Origin: Bacteroidota bacterium
GTDB lineage: Bacteria > Bacteroidota > Bacteroidia > Bacteroidales > Dysgonomonadaceae
Assembly: GCA_023424395.1 (NCBI GenBank)
Contig: JAFADY010000039.1
Span: forward strand, 1-14,933
DNA: 14,933 bases
Reading direction: 5' to 3'
The notes under the pieces are model-generated. The model did no database searches. It was not told the origin of the DNA and saw only the letters and a list, made by a program, of their open reading frames with translations. Positions 1 through 7,423 of this stretch are shown one piece after another; position 1 is the first letter of the stretch; each line of letters opens with the position of its first letter. The translations under genes were made by a program, and so were the position numbers.

Positions 1-5
1 AATAG

Positions 6-13
6 TATTTTTG
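6..13 (+). promoter_or_regulatory. Probable -7 box of the aldolase promoter
   Basis: TATTTTTG fits the Bacteroidota sigma-ABfr -7 consensus TAnnTTTG exactly and lies 46 bases before the aldolase ATG, a normal leader length. The -33 element would fall outside the window, so only half of the promoter can be judged. Confidence 0.5.
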
Positions 14-59
14 TAACACGAATTCAGAATTTCCCAAAAATTATAAACAATTAGAAAAT

Positions 60-1052
60 ATGGTAAGTTACAAAGAATTGGGTCTTGTAAACTCAAAAGA
101 ATTATTCAGAAAAGCCGTTGAAGGCGGATATGCTATCCCTGCATTCAATTTCAACAACATGGAGCAATTGCAGGCCATTATTTCGGCTTGTGTTGCTACC
201 AAGTCTCCGGTTATCCTTCAGGTTTCGAGCGGTGCGCGCAAATATGCCAATCAAACGCTGTTGCGCTATATGGCGCAAGGCGCGGTACAATACGCAAAGG
301 AATTGGGTTACGAAATTCCCATTGTTCTTCACTTAGACCACGGCGATAGCTTTGAATTGTGTAAAGATTGTATTGAGAGCGGTTTCTCTTCGGTGATGAT
401 CGACGGCTCGCACCTTCCGTACGAAGAAAACGTCGCTTTAACTAAAAAAGTAGTAGAATATGCTCATCAACACGATGTTACGGTTGAAGGCGAATTAGGC
501 ATTCTGGCCGGTATTGAAGACGATGTGGTTGCTGAGCATCACACCTATACCGAACCCGATCAGGTAGTTGATTTCGTACAACGCACCGGTGTTGACTCGT
601 TGGCTATCTCCATCGGTACATCGCACGGAGCATTCAAATTTACTCCGGCACAATGTACCCGCGACGAGCACGGAAAATTGGTTCCTCCGATGCTGCGTTT
701 CGATATCTTGAAAGAAATTGAAGAACGTATTCCCGGTTTCCCCATCGTGCTTCACGGTTCTTCTTCTGTTCCGCAGGAATATGTGGATGAAATTAACCAA
801 TATGGCGGCAAACTGAAAGATTCTATCGGAATTCCCGAAGAATGGCTGCGCGAAGCTGCCAAATCGGCTGTTTGCAAGATCAATATCGACTCCGATGGCC
901 GCCTGGCTATGACGGCTGCCGTTCGCAAAGTCTTCGCCGAACAACCTGCTGAGTTTGACCCGCGCAAATACTTGGGCCCGGCTCGCGAAGCGTTGAAAAA
1001 ACTGTACATGCACAAAACCGAAAAAGTATTGGGCAGCGCAGGAAAAGCGTAA
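60..1052 (+). CDS. fba: Class II fructose-1,6-bisphosphate aldolase
   Basis: Zinc-dependent aldolase of glycolysis and gluconeogenesis, cleaving fructose-1,6-bisphosphate to dihydroxyacetone phosphate and glyceraldehyde-3-phosphate in the cytoplasm. The 330-residue protein has the full class II TIM-barrel signature. HLDHG at 91-95 carries the catalytic Asp93 and the zinc ligand His94. The acidic EGELG motif is at 143-147. Zinc ligands His189 (GTSHG) and His232 (LHGSSS) follow, and KINIDSDGR at 273-281 matches the phosphate-binding segment. Length fits the longer class IIA/B enzymes common in Bacteroidales. The ATG follows an A-rich leader without a strong Shine-Dalgarno, as is usual in this phylum. 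It is monocistronic: its own promoter is upstream, and a terminator follows before the convergent reductase gene. A tagatose-bisphosphate aldolase is possible by family, but length and motifs favour Fba. Confidence 0.95.
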   Translation: MVSYKELGLVNSKELFRKAVEGGYAIPAFNFNNMEQLQAIISACVATKSPVILQVSSGARKYANQTLLRYMAQGAVQYAKELGYEIPIVLHLDHGDSFELCKDCIESGFSSVMIDGSHLPYEENVALTKKVVEYAHQHDVTVEGELGILAGIEDDVVAEHHTYTEPDQVVDFVQRTGVDSLAISIGTSHGAFKFTPAQCTRDEHGKLVPPMLRFDILKEIEERIPGFPIVLHGSSSVPQEYVDEINQYGGKLKDSIGIPEEWLREAAKSAVCKINIDSDGRLAMTAAVRKVFAEQPAEFDPRKYLGPAREALKKLYMHKTEKVLGSAGKA

Positions 1053-1054
1053 AA

Positions 1055-1089
1055 CGATTTTCGATTTCGGATTTCAGATTTACGATTAA
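1055..1089 (+). repeat. Imperfect heptanucleotide tandem tract
   Basis: Five consecutive 7-base units read CGATTTT, CGATTTC, GGATTTC, AGATTTA and CGATTAA, so GATT recurs at exactly 7-base steps. The tract starts three bases after the aldolase stop codon and runs into the terminator. Its role is unknown. It may be replication-slippage debris or a spacer sequence between convergent genes. Confidence 0.6.
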
Positions 1090-1122
1090 AAAAATCCCCG
1101 GCCGGTTGGTCGGGGATTTTTG
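1088..1122. terminator. Bidirectional intrinsic terminator between fba and the reductase
   Basis: An 11-base perfect inverted repeat (AAAAATCCCCG at 1090-1100 and CGGGGATTTTT at 1111-1121) surrounds a GCCGGTTGGT loop that can extend the stem by three more pairs. A T-run follows the stem on the plus strand, and seven Ts follow it on the minus strand. It therefore suits both convergent genes, the aldolase from the left and the sulfoxide reductase from the right. Confidence 0.85.
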
Positions 1123-1144
1123 TTTGAAGTGGAATTGAATTAAA

Positions 1145-1624
1145 TTAAAATTTCAATAACTCTACAATTTTATTCAGCCAATAAGCATCCACTTCGTCAA
1201 ACTCGTTTAACTTACTGCTGTCAACATCGAGAACAGCTACAACTTCGTTGTTTTTGAATATAGGAATCACAATTTCGGATTTGGAAAGCGAACTGCAAGC
1301 GATATGTCCGGGAAATGCGTTTACATCTTCAACCACAATATATTTTTTCTCTTTCCAAGCAGCGCCGCAAACTCCTTTTCCAAAAGCTATGCGGGTGCAG
1401 GCTACCGGCCCTTGAAAAGGACCTAAAACTAATTGCTCATTTTGCACTCTGTAAAAACCAATCCAAAAAAAACCAAAAAATTCTTTTATTGCTGCAGCCA
1501 TGTTTGACATGTTTGCCACAAGATCGGTTTCGGAAGAAACCAAAGCCTCAATCTGCGGAAAAAGCATTCCGTATTTTTCTTCTTTCGAAAGATTACAATC
1601 GGGCAAAATAATTGACTCTGACAT
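1145..1624 (-). CDS. msrC: Free methionine-(R)-sulfoxide reductase (GAF domain)
   Basis: A cytoplasmic antioxidant enzyme that reduces free L-methionine-(R)-sulfoxide using an intramolecular disulfide regenerated by thioredoxin. The 159-residue protein is a single GAF domain. FFWIGFY (52-58), FGKGVCG (81-87) and FPGHIACSS (104-112) are hallmark stretches. The three cysteines Cys76, Cys86 and Cys110 have the same spacing (10 and 24) as the functional cysteines 84, 94 and 118 of the E. coli fRMsr (YebR/MsrC), which separates it from signalling GAF domains. The ATG at 1624 fits the N-terminus expected for the family. An intrinsic terminator hairpin of the upstream ompA-like gene ends only about eight bases before this ATG, and no separate promoter is visible, so expression probably depends on read-through. 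A bidirectional terminator follows. Confidence 0.92.
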   Translation of the reverse strand: MSESIILPDCNLSKEEKYGMLFPQIEALVSSETDLVANMSNMAAAIKEFFGFFWIGFYRVQNEQLVLGPFQGPVACTRIAFGKGVCGAAWKEKKYIVVEDVNAFPGHIACSSLSKSEIVIPIFKNNEVVAVLDVDSSKLNEFDEVDAYWLNKIVELLKF

Positions 1625-1627
1625 AAT

Positions 1628-1666
1628 AAAAAAATCGCATTACCTCAAACATGAAGTAATGCGATT
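1628..1666 (-). terminator. Intrinsic terminator after the OmpA-family gene
   Basis: Read on the minus strand, a perfect 11-base stem (AATCGCATTAC with GTAATGCGATT, plus-strand arms 1633-1643 and 1656-1666) with a 12-base loop is followed by seven Ts. It lies 18 bases after the stop codon of the OmpA-family lipoprotein gene. The T-run reaches almost to the start codon of the sulfoxide reductase gene, so the element also occupies that gene's ribosome-binding region. Confidence 0.8.
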
Positions 1667-1684
1667 AACATTAAATTTTAATAA

Positions 1685-2365
1685 TTATCTGGCTTGTTCT
1701 TGAGCGTCTTGAATCATTTTAGCATTCGGAAGAATATAAACTTCTACACGACGATTCTGTGCTCTTCCCGAAACTGTGCTGTTATCAGCAACGGGTTGGT
1801 TTGAACCGAAACCTTGTGATTGCATCCTGTTTCCGGTAACGCCTTTTGAAACGAGATAATTGTAAACAGATTCCGCACGGCGTTCCGATAAAGGATCGTT
1901 GATAGCATCGCTACCGGTACTGTCGGTATGGCCGTAGATCTTTACGTCTGTGTCAGGATTGTTCAATAAAGAAGTAGCGAACTTATCCAATGACGAACGG
2001 GATGCTGTATTCAGAGTACTTGAGTTAGTAGCGAATAAAATTCCCGATTCAAAAGTAACTTTAATGGCTTCGCCTTCATTTACTTTTTCTACCTGTGCTC
2101 CTTCAATTTGTTCCAATTCGGCAGCTTGTTTGTCCATTTTGTTACCAATAATTGCTCCGGCTGCGCCACCAATAACTGCGCCAATTCCTGCACCCCAAGC
2201 AGCGCCTTTGCCGCCGCCTGCTATCGCGCCAACACCCGCGCCTACTGCCGCACCTGCACCGGCGCCAATTCCGCCGCCTTTTACCGTGTTGCTTGCTCCG
2301 CAACTTGATAATACCATTGCACCACCTAAAATAATGATGCCAAATAATTTAGATAACTGTTTCAT
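1685..2365 (-). CDS. OmpA-family lipoprotein with glycine zipper
   Basis: A probable outer-membrane lipoprotein that tethers the membrane to peptidoglycan. Residues 1-21 form a lipoprotein signal with lipobox LSSC, giving lipidated Cys22. Residues 30-75 are a Gly/Ala-rich glycine-zipper stretch with small-residue repeats, which can insert in or pack at the membrane. A short helical linker follows, then an OmpA C-terminal domain at about 100-213. In that domain, HTDSTG (146-151) and the SERRAESV segment place Asp148 and Arg163 15 residues apart, the spacing of the diaminopimelate-binding Asp/Arg pair of OmpA-like domains. The layout resembles E. coli YiaD (glycine zipper plus OmpA domain). An intrinsic terminator follows. 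The small acidic gene ends 47 bases upstream and may be co-transcribed, because no clear promoter is seen in the gap. The precise partner is unknown. Confidence 0.9.
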   Translation of the reverse strand: MKQLSKLFGIIILGGAMVLSSCGASNTVKGGGIGAGAGAAVGAGVGAIAGGGKGAAWGAGIGAVIGGAAGAIIGNKMDKQAAELEQIEGAQVEKVNEGEAIKVTFESGILFATNSSTLNTASRSSLDKFATSLLNNPDTDVKIYGHTDSTGSDAINDPLSERRAESVYNYLVSKGVTGNRMQSQGFGSNQPVADNSTVSGRAQNRRVEVYILPNAKMIQDAQEQAR

Positions 2366-2367
2366 AG

Positions 2368-2407
2368 TTAGTTTGTTTTTATTAATTTAAAATTAGTTTG
2401 TTTATAT
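2368..2407. repeat. Direct repeat upstream of the OmpA-family gene
   Basis: The 11-base sequence TTAGTTTGTTT occurs at 2368-2378 and again at 2393-2403, 25 bases apart, and similarity continues for some bases beyond each copy. The pair fills most of the short gap before the ATG of the OmpA-family gene. It could be an operator or simply AT-rich slippage. Confidence 0.45.
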
Positions 2408-2412
2408 AAAAT

Positions 2413-2736
2413 TTATTCGAAAAGATTAAGCGAATCGCAATAAGCTAATTCGCCCGCAACTATTGCTTCAATTTCTTCATCGGAATAATCCGTAATTTTG
2501 TCTTCTTCAGCATTTTTAATCACATAATTCAGAAGTTCCTCTTCATCGATTTCAACATCTGTATCGTCATCTTCATCCAAATAACCTTTTTCTTCGTAGA
2601 ATTCATAAACCAAGTCAACAATGTAATTAATCTCATCGTCAGAAAATTTGTTCTGCATTTCTTCCGGGAGGTGTTTCTGGATAAATTTTACAGATTCATC
2701 TTCATCGTATTCCATAATATTTTTTTCTTCGCTCAT
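2413..2736 (-). CDS. Small, strongly acidic protein of unknown function
   Basis: I do not recognise a named family. The 107-residue protein has 38 Asp/Glu residues, about seven Lys and no Arg, so it is highly negatively charged. There is no signal peptide or membrane segment, so it should be cytoplasmic. The composition alternates acidic clusters (around 49-62 and 85-92) with amphipathic segments such as the one around residues 34-48, which suggests a small helical fold or a partner-binding protein. The start at 2736 (MSEEK) is preferred; an internal Met at residue 8 is also possible. It lies upstream of the OmpA-family lipoprotein gene on the same strand with a 47-base gap and may share its transcript. 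No good TAnnTTTG box was found upstream. Codon use looks like that of its neighbours, so I regard it as a real gene. Confidence 0.75.
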   Translation of the reverse strand: MSEEKNIMEYDEDESVKFIQKHLPEEMQNKFSDDEINYIVDLVYEFYEEKGYLDEDDDTDVEIDEEELLNYVIKNAEEDKITDYSDEEIEAIVAGELAYCDSLNLFE

Positions 2737-2891
2737 ACAAATAATTTTTTAGAAATTATTACTGCTTTCAACTCTAAAAATTTAAACAATTTACAGAAAA
2801 ATAAGTTCAAGGAATACGGGTTTTTCAAGTAGATTTGTGTGGAAATTTCAAGAGAAAGTAAAAAAATAGCCGATTATAATATCTAAAAAAG

Positions 2892-2899
2892 TATATTTG
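2892..2899 (+). promoter_or_regulatory. Probable -7 box for the DUF6261-like gene
   Basis: TATATTTG fits TAnnTTTG and lies 26 bases before the chosen ATG at 2926. No clear TTG -33 element is visible at the usual distance. A second match, TAGATTTG, occurs at 2830-2837 but gives a longer leader. Confidence 0.5.
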
Positions 2900-2925
2900 C
2901 AGTGTCTTAATAATTGAAAATTTTT

Positions 2926-3651
2926 ATGAGTATAAAAGAACTGAACACGGCTTCGCTAACACAAGATGAATTGGTAAGATTGGTTAGGTTATTGGTGGAT
3001 TCGGATGCGGAAAAATTCGCAATCAACGACCCTATCGTGAAAAAATATCTGGAAACTTTAGAAAAGGATGCAACCGACTTGGAACAAACCAATGTTACCC
3101 TGAAAACCGACGAGAAAAAAAACCAATTACAAGAATTGGATAAGCAACGCGACAAATATCTTTCGGTTTTTAGAAGATTGATGCAAGTTTATGAATTAAG
3201 CGACGATAACAGTCCCGAAGCAAATGCTTATGAGCAATTGAACGATTTATGGTTAAAAAAATACGATTCTCTGGCTTATTTGAATTTGGTTGTAGAAACG
3301 CAAGGAATCGACGATCTGATCTTCGATTTGAGCACCAACAAATACTCAGGGCATGTTGAAACTTTGAATTTGACTGAAGCAGTCGATAAAATTAAGATAG
3401 CCAACGATAAGTTCAAGATAATTTACAGCGAAATGGATGACGACGCTACCATAAAACCAAACTTTGACGCTCGCTCTCTGCGCATTGAACTTATTGAAAC
3501 TTTGGCGCTTTTTGCTAATTATGTAAACGTGTTGGCAGAGTCGTCCGATAACAAAGAAATGCAACTATTGCACCAAAATATCCATCAAATATTTCGCGAT
3601 TATCGCAAAGAAGTGGCTCACCGGCACTCAGGCAATCTCTTGGAAGACTGA
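2926..3651 (+). CDS. DUF6261-like protein of unknown function
   Basis: A 241-residue soluble, mostly helical protein with no signal peptide, membrane segment or catalytic motif that I can see. From memory, sequence style and length resemble the DUF6261 family found in Bacteroidota, whose function is unknown; this is a tentative assignment. Features are a charged helical region at about 45-90 (KTDEKKNQLQELDKQRDKYL), paired helices in the middle, and a C-terminal stretch ending in DYRKEVAHRHSGNLLED. An upstream in-frame TTG at 2914 would add four residues, but the ATG at 2926 is preferred because it fits the -7 box at 2892 with an ordinary leader. The gene stands alone between a divergent unit and a strong terminator shared with the convergent yidC gene. 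Confidence 0.75.
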   Translation: MSIKELNTASLTQDELVRLVRLLVDSDAEKFAINDPIVKKYLETLEKDATDLEQTNVTLKTDEKKNQLQELDKQRDKYLSVFRRLMQVYELSDDNSPEANAYEQLNDLWLKKYDSLAYLNLVVETQGIDDLIFDLSTNKYSGHVETLNLTEAVDKIKIANDKFKIIYSEMDDDATIKPNFDARSLRIELIETLALFANYVNVLAESSDNKEMQLLHQNIHQIFRDYRKEVAHRHSGNLLED

Positions 3652-3656
3652 TATCG

Positions 3657-3691
3657 AAAACGCCCGAGAATAATGTTTCGGGCGTTTTTTT
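3657..3691 (+). terminator. Intrinsic terminator after the DUF6261-like gene
   Basis: A perfect 11-base stem (AAAACGCCCGA at 3657-3667 with TCGGGCGTTTT at 3678-3688), a 10-base loop and a seven-T run on the plus strand start six bases after the stop codon. On the minus strand only four Ts follow, so it may also end the pyrG-yidC transcript, but less strongly. Confidence 0.85.
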
Positions 3692-3708
3692 GTGGACATT
3701 CTAAGAAA

Positions 3709-5706
3709 TTATTTTCTATAGTTTTTCTTGGCGTTTTGTTTTGCTCTTTCGCGAGCTTGCTTTTCCTGCATTTTTTGCGCTTCGGCCAATCGTGCCATAA
3801 AACCCGATGTTTTTTTGGGTTTCTTTTTATTGGCCTCTAACTGAGCCAACAATTTGTCTTCATCCATCAATCGTTTAAACATCAAAGTAAAGACGATGGT
3901 AAACAAGGTAGATAAAAAGTAATAGTAATTTAAACCTGCAGGATAAGTATTCAAGAAGAAAAACATGAAAACTGACATCAGCACCGGCATGTGTTTCATA
4001 CCCGGCATTTGGGTTTGCCCTGTATCGGTAGCCTGCATATTATATTTGGTGTAAATTACATTGACTATTGTCATTAACAAACAAAATAAACTGATGTGGT
4101 TCCCCAAATATTTAGTAACAAAAGGAATATTCCCACTCCACGATATAATTGAATCGAAGGTTGAAAGATCATCCGCCCAAAGAAAACTTTGCTGCCGCAA
4201 TTCGATGGCCGAAGGAAAGAAAAAGAAAAACGCCAACAAAATAGGCATTTGCAGCAACATCGGAAAACAACCGCTCATCGGGCTTGCTCCCGCCCTGTTA
4301 TATAATTCCATAGTGGCCTGCTGACGTTTCATCATCGATTCCTGGTCTTTGCCGGGATATTTTTCCTCCAATTCTTTTATCTGCGGGCGCAAAACACGCA
4401 TTTTAGCCGATGATTTGAACGATTTGTAAGTAAGCGGCAAAATAATGAGCTTGATGAGCAGTGTCATCACAAAAATAATTAGCCCCATTCCCCAATTCAA
4501 CGATAAAAAGAAATTGAAAATAGGTATCGTAAAATATTTGTTCACCCAACTCAACCAACGATAACCCAAATAAACCAGCTCTTCGAGGTGGAGTTTTCCG
4601 TTGTCGGTTTTAATTTTATCGTCATACGATTGAAGTGTATAATAATGATTCGGCCCAAAGTAATATTTGAAACCGATATTCATTTCATCCGTTTGCGGAT
4701 TGGTGGTAACCGGCACCCAGGCTTCGGCCTTATAATCTTTTATATAATCGGAGTGATTGGATAAATTTGAATTGAGAATAATATTACTGAAAGGTTTTTC
4801 GGCAATAATTACGGAACTGTAAAACTGATCTTTAAAAGCGAACCATTTTACCGGTTCGGAAACCTCTTCCCTCGCGTTTTTCGATTCGCTCATTTTCTTT
4901 ACGTCTTGGCCGTCGTATTTATAATGTATACGCGCGTAACGATTTTCGAATGCACGCCCCTTTTCTTGCTGACGCAATTTTTGCTCCCAGTTTATTTTGA
5001 AATTCGACATGCTTTCGGGATGCAAACCGGTGCTCATTCCCACAACCCGAATATCGAAATCCATCATATATTCATCGGCGGGAAGCGTATAAACAAAATC
5101 GATGTATTGTTGCGGCGAGTTTTCGAGACGCATAATTACCGATTTCCCGTCGGCTGTAGTAATAGGTTTAAAAGTCTGGTCTTCGGTAGAAAGCCTGATG
5201 CTGTTCCTATTAAACAATTCTAAGTTAAAGCGGGCTTCATCGCCTTCGAAAAGGAAAAGGCTGTCGCCGTTAAATTTCTTTTCTCCTTTTAATTGAACAG
5301 AGTAAATTCTGGCGCCTTGGGGGTTGAGTAGAAGTTTTATCTTTTCGTTTTCCAACGTAACAAATTGTCCCTGCGAACTTCCAAGGGACACAGAGTCGGC
5401 AGAAGCCGTTACGGATGAAACAGAATCGGGCACGCTTGCCAATGAATCGTTAGTGGCTACGGTTGAAGTTCCGGCGGCAAAAAAATCGGAAGCGGTGTTT
5501 TGCCGGCTTAATTGAGCCTCTGCTGCCGTATCTACCGATGCCTGACGTTGACTCTCTATTACTTCCCTTTGTTTTTCGACCTGCTGTATGGAATCCCTAA
5601 CTCTTTGTTGCTCCAACAGTTGCTCCTGACTCGGACGGGTATAAATAGTAAAAGCAATGATGATACCCGCAATGAGGAGTAAACCGATTATTGTATTTTT
5701 ATCCAT
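3709..5706 (-). CDS. yidC: Membrane protein insertase YidC
   Basis: Inserts and folds inner-membrane proteins, alone or with Sec. The 665-residue protein has the Gram-negative layout. There is an N-terminal membrane anchor (5-22), a charged coiled-coil-like stretch (28-56), a Ser/Ala/Thr-rich linker (about 57-112) and a large periplasmic P1 domain (about 115-350). A conserved five-helix insertase core follows, with membrane segments near 392-424, 480-500, 537-553 and 573-612. MSGCFPMLLQMPIL at 477-490 is a core family motif. Arg437 in SSAKMR corresponds by position to the groove arginine (Arg366 in E. coli). A Lys/Arg-rich C-terminal tail (after about 625) fits ribosome contact. The start at 5706 (MDKNTIIG) gives the typical anchor. 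It follows pyrG by 54 bases in the same direction, with a small hairpin between, and is probably co-transcribed from the pyrG promoter. Confidence 0.97.
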   Translation of the reverse strand: MDKNTIIGLLLIAGIIIAFTIYTRPSQEQLLEQQRVRDSIQQVEKQREVIESQRQASVDTAAEAQLSRQNTASDFFAAGTSTVATNDSLASVPDSVSSVTASADSVSLGSSQGQFVTLENEKIKLLLNPQGARIYSVQLKGEKKFNGDSLFLFEGDEARFNLELFNRNSIRLSTEDQTFKPITTADGKSVIMRLENSPQQYIDFVYTLPADEYMMDFDIRVVGMSTGLHPESMSNFKINWEQKLRQQEKGRAFENRYARIHYKYDGQDVKKMSESKNAREEVSEPVKWFAFKDQFYSSVIIAEKPFSNIILNSNLSNHSDYIKDYKAEAWVPVTTNPQTDEMNIGFKYYFGPNHYYTLQSYDDKIKTDNGKLHLEELVYLGYRWLSWVNKYFTIPIFNFFLSLNWGMGLIIFVMTLLIKLIILPLTYKSFKSSAKMRVLRPQIKELEEKYPGKDQESMMKRQQATMELYNRAGASPMSGCFPMLLQMPILLAFFFFFPSAIELRQQSFLWADDLSTFDSIISWSGNIPFVTKYLGNHISLFCLLMTIVNVIYTKYNMQATDTGQTQMPGMKHMPVLMSVFMFFFLNTYPAGLNYYYFLSTLFTIVFTLMFKRLMDEDKLLAQLEANKKKPKKTSGFMARLAEAQKMQEKQARERAKQNAKKNYRK

Positions 5707-5721
5707 TATTTTACAAGAAAC

Positions 5722-5742
5722 GAGAGCGATTTTATCACTCTC
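5722..5742 (-). other. Small hairpin in the pyrG-yidC spacer
   Basis: On the minus-strand RNA a nine-pair stem (GAGAGTGAT with ATCGCTCTC, one G-U pair) closes a three-base AAA loop. It lies between the pyrG stop and the yidC start. The sequence after it (CGTTTCTTGT) is only moderately T-rich, so it is more likely a processing or stability element, or a weak attenuator, than a full terminator. Confidence 0.45.
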
Positions 5743-5760
5743 ACTCCAAATTTATTTTAA

Positions 5761-7383
5761 TTATTTCTTTTCTTTTAATTCTTGGGTTTTTGCCGCCGCC
5801 TTCATAAAACTCATAAAGAGCGGATTCGGAGAAATTACGGTGCTGTTGTATTCAGGATGGAATTGTGTTCCCAAATACCACCTTAACGAAGGAACTTCGA
5901 CAATTTCCACCAAATCGGCATCGGGATTTATTCCGGCACATTTCATGCCCGCATCTTCAAACTGGCCTTGATAAGCATTGTTAAACTCGTAACGGTGGCG
6001 ATGCCTTTCCTGCACTTTGGTTTTTCCGTAGGCGCTTTGCGCCAGCGATCCTTTCTTCAACACACAATCATAAGCGCCCAAACGCATGGTTGCGCCTTTA
6101 TTGGTAATGTGTTTTTGCTCTTCCATCAGATCGATAACCTTGTTTTTGGATTTATCGTCCATTTCGGTTGAATGGGCATCGGCCAACCCCATCACGTTGC
6201 GGGCATATTCAATTACCATGCATTGCATACCCAAACAAATGCCGAAAGTAGGAATATCGTTTTTACGCGCATATTTCAGCGCAGCGAATTTTCCTTCAAT
6301 GCCTCTTTGCCCAAATCCCGGAGCAATAACTATGCCATCGGCATCTTTCAGGCAATCTTTAACGTTTTCGTCGTTAATTTTCTCTGAATGACATACCTCT
6401 AAAACCAATTTTCTATCGTTGTATATCGCAGATTGCGACAGCGATTCATTGATGGATTTATAGGCGTCGGGGAGTTCGGCATATTTACCCACCAGTTTTA
6501 TATTGACTGTTTTTTTGGCATCTTTTCTTTTTTGTAAAAACGCGTTCCATTCGTTAAGCGCCGGTTTTTCACGTAGCGGCATATTCAATTTACGTAGAAC
6601 TTCTTCGTCCATGCCTTGTTTTTGCATCATAACCGGCACTTCGTAAATGGTGGAAACGTCAATGGATTGCATCACGCTTGAAATTTCCACGTTACAAAAC
6701 AAAGCTACTTTATGCAGGACTTCGGAATTGAGTTTCTTCTCTGTGCGAAGTACAAGCATATCGGGTTGAATACCGAGCGATTGCAATTCTTTTACGGAAT
6801 GCTGTGTGGGCTTGGTTTTTAACTCGCCTGCCGCGGCAATATAAGGAACGTAGGTTAAATGCACGCAGAAACAGTTTTTACCCAGCTCCCAACGTAGTTG
6901 ACGAACGCTTTCCAAAAATGGCGTGGATTCTATATCTCCTACCGTTCCACCGATTTCTGTGATTACGAAATCGAATTTATTTTTGAGGCCGAGTTGTTTT
7001 ACGTTTCGCTTAATTTCGTCGGTGATGTGAGGAATTACCTGAACGGTTTTGCCCAAATAATCGCCGCGACGCTCTTTTTGGATGACTGTTTGGTAAATAC
7101 GTCCTGTGGTTACATTGTTATCGCGTGTGGTTTGAATGTTCAAAAATCGCTCGTAATGCCCGAGGTCTAAATCGGCCTCGTGGCCATCAACCGTTACATA
7201 ACACTCGCCGTGTTCGTAAGGATTCAACGTTCCGGGATCGACATTGATGTAAGGATCAAATTTCTGAATAGTTACTTTGTATCCTCTTGCTTGCAATAGT
7301 TTACCGAGTGACGATGCTATAATTCCCTTTCCCAAAGAGGAAACAACTCCGCCTGTAACGAAAATGTACTTTGTATCAGCCAC
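5761..7383 (-). CDS. pyrG: CTP synthase
   Basis: Last step of pyrimidine nucleotide synthesis: UTP plus glutamine plus ATP gives CTP. The 540-residue length is standard. The N-terminal synthetase domain (1 to about 270) contains the P-loop-like SSLGKG at 15-20, the UTP-site region KFDPYINVDPGTLNPYEHGE (41-60) and EIGGTVGDIES (143-153). A class I glutamine amidotransferase domain (about 295-535) follows, with the oxyanion region APGFGQRG (354-361; Ala where many enzymes have PGGFG), nucleophile Cys383 in GICLGMQ, and His509/Glu511 in FHPEY completing the triad. The start at 7383 (MADTKYIFVTGG) matches the family. A TAnnTTTG box lies 41 bases upstream. The yidC gene follows, so the two probably form a transcription unit. 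Confidence 0.98.
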   Translation of the reverse strand: MADTKYIFVTGGVVSSLGKGIIASSLGKLLQARGYKVTIQKFDPYINVDPGTLNPYEHGECYVTVDGHEADLDLGHYERFLNIQTTRDNNVTTGRIYQTVIQKERRGDYLGKTVQVIPHITDEIKRNVKQLGLKNKFDFVITEIGGTVGDIESTPFLESVRQLRWELGKNCFCVHLTYVPYIAAAGELKTKPTQHSVKELQSLGIQPDMLVLRTEKKLNSEVLHKVALFCNVEISSVMQSIDVSTIYEVPVMMQKQGMDEEVLRKLNMPLREKPALNEWNAFLQKRKDAKKTVNIKLVGKYAELPDAYKSINESLSQSAIYNDRKLVLEVCHSEKINDENVKDCLKDADGIVIAPGFGQRGIEGKFAALKYARKNDIPTFGICLGMQCMVIEYARNVMGLADAHSTEMDDKSKNKVIDLMEEQKHITNKGATMRLGAYDCVLKKGSLAQSAYGKTKVQERHRHRYEFNNAYQGQFEDAGMKCAGINPDADLVEIVEVPSLRWYLGTQFHPEYNSTVISPNPLFMSFMKAAAKTQELKEKK

Positions 7384-7423
7384 GATAGTGAAGTTTTATG
7401 AAATTTGATTTTTTTAGAAGTTG

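Noticed and set aside
495..1013. Open frame opposite the aldolase gene
   Set aside because: The aldolase frame is unambiguous; the opposite frame lacks domains and reflects codon bias of the real gene.
1950..2390. Open frame opposite the OmpA-family gene encoding a Pro/Ala-rich protein
   Set aside because: It is the antisense image of the glycine-zipper region, whose Gly/Ala codons read as Pro/Ala-rich codons on the other strand. It has no promoter or family match.
2740..2760. Eight-base inverted repeat AATAATTT/AAATTATT before the acidic-protein gene
   Set aside because: It consists only of A and T in an AT-rich gap, so chance is likely and the hairpin would be weak.
2830..2837. TAGATTTG as a second promoter box for the DUF6261-like gene
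   Set aside because: It matches the consensus but lies 96 bases from the ATG, and the box at 2892 gives a more ordinary leader. Kept only as an alternative.
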